DNA of 64,000 bases from Dendrolimus kikuchii (Eukaryota; Arthropoda; Insecta; Lepidoptera; Lasiocampidae), in the NCBI GenBank assembly GCA_019925095.2, contig CM034405.1, positions 17,107,401 through 17,171,400 of the forward strand, written 5' to 3'. Positions 44,531 through 55,500 of this stretch are shown one piece after another. How positions within the stretch are numbered: position 1 is the stretch's first letter; every line of letters starts with the position of its first letter. Under the pieces are notes generated by a model. That model did not search any database. It worked only from the letters and a program-made list of their open reading frames with translations, and was not told where the DNA came from. The translations under genes and the position numbers were made by a program.

Positions 44531-45142
44531 GGTGCTTTAGCCTATTTGATGGTAGGCACACGTTCAGATATAGCATATGCTGTTGGTGTAGCATCTAGGA
44601 AGCTGGAAAATCCTAATAATTCGGATTGGCAGATGGTAAAGGAGATTTTCAGATACCTAAAAGGAACAGCATCTTTGGGTATCAAGTACAAATCGAGCCA
44701 TGTCACATGTACATCCATAGATGGATATAGCGATGCTGATCATGGTGGAGATCAACACACAGGACGCTCAACAAGTGGCGTAGTATGCATGTATGCTGGA
44801 GGAGCAATTACATGGTTGAGTCAAAGACAAGCGTCAGTCGCTATTTCCACTATAGAGGCAGAAATTGTTGCTGCGAGTGACTCCACAAGAGAACTCATTT
44901 GGCTGCAAAGGATTTACAGTCATTTAACGGAGCTCAACAATGTTCCATCACTCAAAGTTGACAATGAAGCTGCTATTCGTCTTGCTCACAACCCGGAGTT
45001 TCATAAGAGGACGAAGCACATTAGAATTAGATATTTCTTTGTGCGTGTGAAGGTTCTTAATGGAGAAGTGAGTGTGACGAGAATAGGCACCGCCAATCAA
45101 GTGGCAGACATTATTATTATTATTTACAAAACCAGTGCCTAG
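44507..45142 (+). pseudogene. Copia RNase H domain
   Basis: 'GTRSDIAYAVG', 'YSDADHGGD', 'STSGVVCMYAGGAITW', 'STIEAEIVAASDSTREL' and 'HIRIRYFFVR' are the standard RNase H landmarks of Copia. Near 45107-45123 an (ATT)n expansion after 'NQVADI' shifts the frame and replaces the usual 'TKP' ending, adding an early stop at 45140. Confidence 0.92.
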
Positions 45143-45214
45143 ACCCAGACTTGTCCAACTATGCACAGCGCTAGGACTAGTCAGGAGTCTTTAAGACATT
45201 TCAATGAGGGGAAG

Positions 45215-45476
45215 TGTTGGAGTTGTAACTGGCCCTATAGAAAAACTTTAGAGTTCTCAATTCAAATAAATTGGTTACCTAGCTACAACTACAAAATAAC
45301 AGAGACTTTTTGGCAGTGTCATTGAAAAGTTAATCTCATATACATATAGTGGTAAAAGTGCAATAAAAACTATTTAAAACTTATTCAAATTGTAGTGACC
45401 AGTGATCTTAAGTTACTAACGTAACTATCCATCAAGAATCCATATTCTGCTAAGATAGGTGAGCTTACATATAATA
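45215..45476 (+). repeat. Copia 3' LTR
   Basis: Starts TGTTGGAGTTG after the polypurine tract 'gaggggaag' (45206-45214). Equal in length to the 5' LTR, about 97% identical by hand count. Confidence 0.93.
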
Positions 45477-45481
45477 CTTAC

Positions 45482-46550
45482 AAGGTTACCATTGAATGAA
45501 ATCCGATAAATATTATTAAAATAAAAACAATAAACTTGTTAATATTGTCTTTTATTGTTAAATTTTAATAAAATATATAACATTATGAAACACTTAAACT
45601 AAAACATGAACGATTTTAGTTTCACTATGAATATGTTAAAAAGTATGTGGTTGAAAAGCCTTTAATGGTTTCTATTTTACGTAACGCAATTACGTAAATG
45701 AAATACTTTAACCACAACATCGCTAAATCTTACCATTCACGACTACTCTAAAGAAATGCGCATGAATGATATTTAGCTTATAGATTAAAAGAAAAAAAAT
45801 GCACAACCTAAGATAGCCCTTAAAAGATCCACAATGTTCTGTTAAATCTGTTTCTCTGTTATTAAGTATATCGAATAAGAAATCGTAAATATTACGAACA
45901 GACTAGGCCAAGAGCTAACGGTTGATCCGATTAATATAATTAGCACTAGGGTAAAAAATAAATTAGCATCATTAAGTTAGTTTTATTGACCGCACCACCA
46001 TTCCCTTATTTGATAAGTTTATTAAAAAAAGCTATCAGTATTTTATAAACGTTACAATTTACATTTTTTGTAATCTGCAAATGTTAAAAATAATTTGCCG
46101 GCGAATCGATAGCTTCAACCCGGCCAATCTGTACGTACCTTCATGGCCGTTTTTTTGTGGTAATTCGAAAGTAATATATGATTACTCTTTTAACTACTGC
46201 TAAAAACCTATGTTCATTCCAGGCAAAACTAACAAAAACAACTTACTAACAGGGAAGCTATTTTATAAATTAGCCTTTAGTAACAAATTTTCTATAATAT
46301 TGTGTTAAAAAGATTATTCAGATAAATCAAAAGCTCTTCACCTATATTTCAAAATTACTGTTCTAACGTAATTGAAAATGAAAATCGAGAATGATTGCAG
46401 CCTAAATATGTTTGACATGAGATTTACCGCCCCCTATTTAGTATGTCAAACTATCTATGACTCCAGATATATGTTTTAAGCTTTCAAGTCGACACAGATT
46501 TTTCTCTTCGGCATATTAGTATTACATGGAATCTCTTAGCGTTGGATTAT
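45482..46550 (-). other. 3' UTR/flank of the minus-strand gene; no other gene
   Basis: AT-rich sequence downstream of the long-isoform stop codon at 46551. A plus-strand 'tttatt' near 46017 is a possible polyadenylation signal (AATAAA on the gene strand). Confidence 0.4.
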
Positions 46551-49500
46551 TTATTCTTCGTCTGTGACATCGGGCTCCGCTTTTTCGTCTTCGCTGACCT
46601 CTGCTTGTTCAGCCTCAGCTGTCTCGGGAGCTGCTTCAGGAGTCTCTGGCTCCTCGACTATGGGCTGGGGCTCATCTATAGGCGTTTCACTGTAATAAGA
46701 TTGACCACAAAGTTTATAATTATGTAAACAAGGTCTAAGTATTAGCCTGACCCAAATATATGGACAATTTTTTTAATATATCGAAAAAATTATTTGGGGT
46801 GCCAAATAAAGATTATTGTTAGAATTTGAATTATTAATATTAAGAGATTTGTCTCAGAACTTCCAAACCATTGACTTAAACGAAATTGACTCGGAGTCAT
46901 TTTTAAAGAAAATTTAATGCTCAAAAAGACGAACCGTCTCCTTACAGTTTTACAATTTCAATTTTGGAATTTTGTAATTCAATGTATGTATGTATGTAAT
47001 GAATGTACAAAAAAAGCCCCTTAACATTTTTGGCTAAATTGATGATAAATCGCTTCGAATTTAACCTTGAATAACTTTTGAAGAAGTCAATTTAGCTAAA
47101 AACGTTAAGAGACTTGTAGAGCATTTGATTTCCCATAAGAATATGTATCGATTTTTTCCGAGTACTGACTTTTACATGAATTACAAAATGAATCGTAGAA
47201 ATGTATGTATGCCCATAACTAGATAACGATAATTGACCTCTTAATATTAATATTAATCATTCATATTCTCACAATAATCTTTTTTTGACACCCCAAATAA
47301 ACTTTACAGATTTTGATGGATTTTTTTGGGTGTGTTTGGGTTGGTCTTCGTATTATTTAGATTCACAATTGGAACTAGTAGGTGGCGTTGGGATCTGGTT
47401 TTAGGATTCTCCTAATCTCGTGAACCATTGGAACCTGTAGGTGGTTGGGATCGGGTCCTAGACTTTTTTTTTTTCAGGGTAGGATAACGTCTGCTGGGAC
47501 CTCTAGTTTATAATAATTTCTAAGCTGATAAAAAAATTATTGTAAAAAAATATAAGAAGTTCTCTTGTAACCAAGAATACTGGTTTATACTTTACACAGC
47601 GTATTTAAGCACTGCCATTCAGTGCGGCAGTGCAGTAATGCAGGCATCGTTCTGAGCACGCATCTCTGGTATTATTACGATATATCTAATATGTTTAAGG
47701 TAAGTGAAAAATTCCTTCAAATGCAACAACGATTTTTCGAAAACAAATCTAGCTGATAATAAATATCTGGGGTTATCGATAGCGTTTATAATTTTTAAGA
47801 AATAACTCGCCTAGCATCGGCGTCAGCAATCTCGGCTGCAGAGCCACTCTGTGAAAGTTCTTCGAGACGTGCGGCGGCTAATTCTGATTCTTGTCTGGCA
47901 ATTTCAGCTAGTTCGGCAGCCTGCAAATTATTCAGTACCCTCATATTAGAAACCAGTAGAGCTTTTCGTACGAATACTCGTTTTTACACTTATGCATAAG
48001 ACCAAATTCATGTTGAATAAACAGCTAAAGACACCAACCCGCATTTCGTTTAAATTACGTGAATTCGAATTTTGACCGAGAAACTTACAGGTTTCTTGAC
48101 CTACAACTGATCTGGAAAGCATCATGAGGAAACCTACAAATGGAGATATTCGATGTAATGAAACTTATCAATTCCACTTGCTCATGTATACTGTACATTC
48201 GAACAGGGGACTTTTATATTGTTATAAACTATGGAGCTCTGCCCAGAGTTGCCGATGTGGGCGGAATGAGAAGAAAAGGGCCAGAATGTGTGGTATAAAA
48301 AGCAGTCGGTCAAATATGTTTAATTTTTCTTTGAATTGTTTGAAAAAACATATTTTAATTACCTGCCGTGCAAGTTCGGCTTCACGTTCTTCCTGGGCTT
48401 GTTTTTCTAGCTCCTCCAACCGCGCCAGTTCCTCTTGCCTCATTTGTTCCGCTTGCCTTTCCTCTTCGGCTAACTTTGCTTCTTCAGCCAATCTTGCCTC
48501 TTCAGCTAACCTAGCTTCTTCAGCTAGTCTCGCTTCTTCAGCCAAACGAGCTTCTTCTGCAAGCCTGGCTTCCTCAGCTTTCTTTGCTTCTTCAGCTTTA
48601 CGGGCTTCCTCGGTTATTCTAGCCTCTTCAGCTAGCTTGGCCTCTTCGGCTTTTCTAGCTTCCTCAGCTAACCTTGCTTCTTCTGCTTTACGGGCCTCTT
48701 CTTCAGCCTTCCTGGCTTCTTCTTCGGCCTTACGTTTAACTTCTTCAGCTTTGCGTGCCTCTTCCTCGGCCTTCCTCTTTTCAGCTGCTTCGCGTTCTGC
48801 TTGAGCTTTACGTTCTGCTTCGCGTTTAGCTTCTTCCTTCAGTGCTCTATAAAATGTAAAATAAATATTTATTATTATTTTTATACCTTAAGTTTAGACA
48901 AAAAGTCATGTCAAAACTACAAACAGCAAAAACAAATGGACGGGCTATTGGTATTACAAAGAAATGTTAAAATAGTCAAAGAAATTTTTTACAATTCATA
49001 ATTTCATCACGGACCAAGTACATAAATGTATAATTTATAATGAATATAAAATTAACCCATAAAAATGTGAAAAAGCATTCTCACTTTTCTTCTGCAGCGC
49101 GAGCTTCCTCCTGCCTTTTCCTCTTGATCTCAGCCAGATCAACGGCCGGCGTCAGTGCTGGCTCAGTGGTGGTGGCTCTGAAGCGAGCGGCGCGCTCAGC
49201 CTTCGCCGCCTTCAACTCTTGGCCTGGATCTTCCATGGTCTGCGGCGCCTGGAACTTGCGGCTCGGCCTCCATGGTAGCAGTTTAACTGCACCAAAGCCA
49301 ACGTTACCCATGTCCCATGAAACATCGTGCAGTGATAGATCAGTAACCAACCACTGCACGATCGTGTGATAAATGGACGTGAAATGTGGATGGCTTCGAT
49401 GACGCTCCGCCAGAAGCCGTCAGCCCCAGCACCAAGCTCGATGGCAAAGCCTGAATCGTATAGACATTCAGTGCCAGTATCATGCTGTAATGTGAATGGT

Positions 49501-52500
49501 GGGTGCATTTGCGACCATTACATGACTCTCAATCGTTGCTCGATGATCGATCCACGTCAAACAATAGCTGCATAATTTTCGGGATTTTGTCGAAAATTTG
49601 AACAATGAAAGCTTTTTATCGTAAGGTTTTAAAATATCTGTTTATGTTAGAATATAAATGTTAATAAAATTTTAATCAACAAAGCGAAGCGTTATCTTGA
49701 TGCCTGGACAAGAAGCGTAATGTCGGGTACATACACGTGCAATCAAAACTACTTGAGTTCAGTAAAAATCATTTATTGTTAAGATAAAAATCAGTCGAGT
49801 GATGTGAAAACGAGACATCTCGGTCGCCGTCTGGGATCGGCATAAAGCACTCCGCTATCACAAAATATGACTAGAATAATAATATAATCTTTAACTTGTA
49901 AAACTCGTTACAAAATATATCATTTAGTTTTGAATATAAATAGAAAAATAGATGTTCGTTGTTAGTTCTAGCGTGTTATACCGAGAGACCGAAGCGGCAC
50001 GCGGGGCGGACGTGCGAGTGGTGCGCCCGCGCCGCGTGCCGCCGCGCGAAGGGTGGGGTGGGACTACGCGCACTGCGCCGCTGTCGGCTGTTCCGGCGCA
50101 CCGCCCGCTGCAAGAGACACCACACACAGTGTTAGACACGGACTTTACTCCATTTTATCATAGTTTTAGGGCCCTGCGCCGAGTGGCGCGCGGCTGCTAT
50201 TTAATTCATCTCTTTTAAGCGAAGGATGGTAAGCGGGCGCTTGCACAGCAAGTTTGGCGCGGTACCTGTGGCACTTTCGATGGCGAGGCCGGCAGCCGCG
50301 AGCCTGTTCTTCGCATAGAAAGAAAGAAGGTTCACGTCGTCCCTGATGCTCAGCTCCTTGTAGAGGGGCCTGCGATTGGAGAAGGCCTTGCTACCGGAGT
50401 AGTGTACGCACGCGAGGTGGCCACGTCCTGGCGAACACACCTCAGGGTTACGACACTAGGGTCACACTGGAAATTTAACTGTTAGTCGGTTGTAAGAAGG
50501 ATAGTACACAGACGAGAGGACAACGAGCTTTTAGTTACTTATTAATTGTAGATTGTAGTTATTATTAGCACTGATACCTGTGAACTTTTTGGCAGGCTCT
50601 TGATAGAAAGAAATGTTATGGATGTTATCGGCGACGCTGCGAAGCGGCACCAACAATCTGGCGACGTAAGCGTCATTGCTGAAGCGGTATGGGACTGGTT
50701 CACCGTACGAATATCTGTTCACAGAAATTGTAACGCTTATAATTAATTACCCTTAAAATCAGAACTCAGTCCTAATTTATGGACCAATAAACCTAGCACA
50801 AATTATTACAATGCGGCAGTCGACTCTCAGAGAACTAATTAAAGACATTGATGAAGGTTGACGCGGCCGCGATTTACGATCACTATTCGACGCATGTTCG
50901 CATACATCTTCAAGGAACCAATGAAAATAAATCATAAAAACATTTTATTAGATGGCAAAACAACATCAGCTGGCATTTAACCAGTCTATAATTAAAATTG
51001 TGATCCGTACCGCTTGGTGGTATACGTCACACACGGACGCGTGAACACTATTTGGCTATGAAAATATACACCCACTAACTTCCTGACCAAATAAGTCACA
51101 TCGTCTAATTTCATCCACAGACTATGGAGTGATTGTCTGTTGATATAGTGACTACAACAAGGTACGTGTTCAGAATGAAATTGCTGGAGATAAATTGGTT
51201 AAGAAACCATAAAAAGATAAAAAACAATAACTATGCAACGATTCTCTAGAATGTTTAATTTCGCATACAACAATAACAACCTGGAATGACCTTCCCGCCG
51301 AGCCTCGTTTGAAGTTGTTGACGAAGAGCGTAATAAAAAAAGATTGAGGCCAGCAAATGCGTTGTTGATATTTCTGGTATTGCAGACGTACGACGATGAA
51401 CACTTTCCATCAGGTGAGCGATCTACTTGTTAAGCCTGCTTCACGCAACAACAAAAATTAATTCTTGTTGCCACAGTGAAAGTCTACTAAAGTAACTTAC
51501 TATTTATTTACCGCAACATAATATAAATGAATAGTTTTTGGATCAATCAACGTAATTGCAAATGGCTGCCAAACGACTCGTCGCACCATCAATGTCACTG
51601 TCAGGGCGGTCGTCTGATAGATGTAGTCTCATCAATGGAGAGTCTATTTTGGTACATGACATGAGGCCAAGAAAAACTTGACCTGGCGTAACCGCCAAGG
51701 TCGCGCCTTCGGCCGTCAACACAAGGATGTTTATTTTAGGATTTTCGTAATTGACTCTGTAGTTTGACGTTAATTGCTATTCTGAACTGTCGAAGTACTG
51801 AAGGGTATAGCGCAAGGTTTTTAGGGCTGAATATTAGATGTATTTTTATGTAAATTTTGAGTAAAACCGATGCGTATAGGCTTATTACTTAAAAAATACG
51901 ATAAGTTATCGTAAATAGGAAACTTGGTATTTTAAATTGCAAATGTATAAAGCTTATGTGTTCAACCCCGTGTTTATTTTAGAACAATCCTCACGGTCTT
52001 ATGTAAACGGACGCTTGAGATGTTAATTCGTCCAAATTGAAAAGTAGTAAAAAGTTGGAGGCGTAAAAATACTTTAACTTTTCAATTTTGCCGATTATCC
52101 TCTCAAGCGTAGTTTATCATTTACAGTTATGGCTTGTTCTAAAATATGTGCTTACAGAGCAGAAAAAGGAATGAGATGCATATGGATTTTCGTGTAACAA
52201 TTCTATACAATAGGGTCGCACTTGATACAAGAAGAGTGGTTCAGGACAAGACATCTGTCCCAGTCTTGAGTATTACAAATAATCTAAGGGTACCATATAT
52301 ATCCAAGCTTCGTTACTACAGTAAAATTAAACATGTAGACATGATTGCTCGCCCTTTTCGAAATTTTTGGTGATGTTTTATTTCTCCAAACAGTCAGATG
52401 GCCAATGATGCATAGTAGTTACATATCGCCTATGAACATTTGCGACACCAACAACGCGCTGTCTAGCTCAAAGAAATTTTACGACACCTTTATTGAAAAA

Positions 52501-55500
52501 GCTCATTTCGTAAAGCTGTGGAAAAACCGTAAGCGGATTGTAGATTAGGTACACGTAAGACATGACACGCTTACTATCTAAAACTACTATTTCTACTTGC
52601 TATAATTTCATTATACTTATAAGCGGATGAAAAACACGCTAGCAGATACACGTACTTGACTGTTTAAGGCTTGACGAATATTTCGGGATACTTCGCAAGC
52701 GAAAAAGTTCATCGTGCCATAAGTGCGCGCGCGCACTTGCTCGCACGTCTATGACCCGTCATAAGCATGATGAAATGGAAAGAAACCTAATAAATATTAT
52801 CAGAGATATACTTACGAATAAACAGTTTCGATTGGAAGAATAGATTTGGCACGCGGCACTACAGAACGGGCGCGCTGCAAAAGAGCGGCGGTATCAGCGC
52901 GGATCCGACGGCTTTCGTCTTCAAATGCCTGTAAAATTTATATATCACATTATTAACATTTATCTTTTACATGTATATGAATGAATGAATGGAGTTTTTG
53001 GCGGGAACTAAAAGGGGACGTTGTGTTGTGCAGTTTTATTTTCTAAAAATGTGTAAAATTACTCTAAAATGAACAATAGTTGTAGGATATTGATAGTTTT
53101 TGAGTAGTCATTATGTGTTTTTGCGAGAAATGTAAACTATATAGCCAAATGTGGCCTTTCGAGTTTTCACAAGTACTCCGTTGAATGGCGTCGATTGTAG
53201 CCTACAATACAATTGCGCCTGGCTTAAAGGCCTAGTTGCTAAGCCTTAAACATAAAGAAGAATGAATGAATGAAAACTCTTTATTGTTCACCATAACTTA
53301 AACCTAGATATTGATTACAAACACATTAAAATTAGAACAATGGGCGGCCTTATCGCTTATAGCGATCTCTTCCAGGCAACCCGGTGTCTAAGGAGATATT
53401 ACAAGAAAAATTAAAATATACGTTAACTAATCGATTAAAACAACAATAAATTAAAATAATAAATTTGTTGCAACAATTATTTATGTAACAAAAATTTGTC
53501 AATCCTAATGACCATCGACGTATGACTTGCTGCGCACGGGTAATAACAACACAGACGCAAACCACGTGTATACAGACAGCATTTACGCACAAAGGCTTTT
53601 AGAAAATGTTTCACTTGATTTGACGCTTTGGTTTACGCGATTAATTCTTTTAGGTGATCAATCGTCTGTCTGAGATTGCAAATTACAATCTCTTGGCGAC
53701 AATTTGTTTCTTTTAATTTCATCTGGCACAGTACAATCGTTTCGTAATATTAATTCTACTACAAAGTTTAAATTTAACTTTACTCAAGGTTTTCTACTTG
53801 CATCATAATTTATTACAACGTTATAGTTAATTGTTTTGGCAAATGTAATTGATATTGTTTGCACGCGGTGGCCATGCTCATATAAGCTTTCCTAACTTTA
53901 ATATGACGGCCTCTGTGGTTGAGCGGGCTAAGCCTTTGCCGGCCTACCTCACTGCAACGCAGAGGCTCCGGGTTCGATTCCTGGTATAGTAAATTTCGGA
54001 AACGTATTTTCTCCGTTATTTACTATGGTCTGGGTGTCTGGAATCGGCCCCAGAGTAGTCCGTTGTATATTACCCATAACACAAGCGTAACTTGCTTAAT
54101 TTGGGGATATACAATATGTGTGTTTGTCTGCCGATTATTATAATATTATAATCTAACTGTTACCTGAGACTTCGTCCGCGTGGAATCCTATTTTTTAAAG
54201 TAGCCTAATTTACTCCTTATAACATCAGCTATATGCCAGTGAAAGTCCCGTCGAAATCGGCCCAGCCGTTTCAGAGATTAGCCGGAACAAACAGACACAC
54301 TTTTAAAAATTCATTTTTTGATATAAGTACCGTATGTACTTTCATATGCATTGAATAAAAAGCCGTTATTTTGACTGTTAAAGTTATAGGCCTTCTGATT
54401 GAAAAATAATAATATTAGAATTAACTTTATTTCGACAACAATTTTGAAAAGACATTTTTTCATAAGTAGAAGAAAACAGTGTGACCAATCTAAAATAATA
54501 TAATCTTTTTTATGCATTTGAGTACTACCACATAATATATTTCTCCAACATTGACCTTAGACACAGACACTTTAATTTTATTTATTTCTATGTATAGATA
54601 CGAACGTGAGTGAGATATTTGTTGGTAACGCTTCACGCCTTGTCTACGCGACAGATCGTTATGAAATTTTGCATGCACGTTGTCTTGAGTATAGAAAAGG
54701 ACATAGGGTCGGTAGGTACCATTTATCCAGAAAAAAAACACTGATCCCGAGGAATGTACGAATATTGCACAAAGATGGCGCTCCAATCGGGGTTTATCGG
54801 CGCCACCATTGCAATGTACTAAGAAATATATCGTCTTAGCAACGATGATAGTGGCAACACAATTTCAATATGTTGTTCTCACGGTTACTTCCAACTTCGT
54901 TAGCTAGTCGAGGGCAAAATCTGGTAATGGCCAGTTCCTAAATCTTACCGTGTACCTGCCTTACTATGGGTAAAATTTGATATAACCTCAAAATTAATGT
55001 CAAAATTCAACCGATGGTAGGGCAAGTGGATCAATAGTGAGAAATAGGAACCGGCCATATGGCCTCTATCGAGATACCTCTCAGCGCGTCTATGACCTAA
55101 TTGCTGGTTTGCACCAGGGCAACCCATCAGTATTGCCATCCAACGCGGATTTGCGGCCGGTATTTTGGGCAAGCTTCCCGATGACAGCGATTTGGAGTCA
55201 ATTTTTAACTTATAGATTTATATTATTTTGTAAAAGTACTTTTATTTATCGAAGTGTCTAGTCGTCCGGTCACCGGACGAAATAAGTCCGATTACCGGAC
55301 GACTAATCCTTCATTTATATTATAGTTTAATTTATAATAATTTATAATACTACACCACACTACTGCGCAAACGTTTTACAATGACAGAAAATAAAACTAA
55401 ATACTTAAAAATAAACTAAATTATAAATAAATTAATATAAAGTATGTACGAATCGCTTCCAGAGGGACGCGTGCCCAGAAGGCTGGCTGCATTGCCACGC

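Larger units (their letters stand above)
40844..45476 (+). mobile_element. Ty1/Copia LTR retrotransposon, inactivated
   Basis: Complete element of 4633 bases with 262-base LTRs at both ends and a 5-bp target duplication, CTTAC (40839-40843 and 45477-45481). Domain order is Gag, zinc knuckle, protease, integrase, RT, RNase H, the Copia order. The LTRs differ at about 7 positions, suggesting a modest age. Coding is interrupted by at least four frameshifts, one in-frame stop and a trinucleotide expansion. Confidence 0.95.

Noticed and set aside
48124..48804. Long Ser/Ala-rich open frame on the plus strand
   Set aside because: It is the complement of the Ala/Glu repeat exon on the minus strand, which has matching splice borders; repeats of GCTGAAGAAGC type are open on both strands.
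49960..50218. Plus-strand frame in the GC-rich stretch
   Set aside because: No splice or start context; the minus strand has a good acceptor and polyadenylation signal over the same bases.
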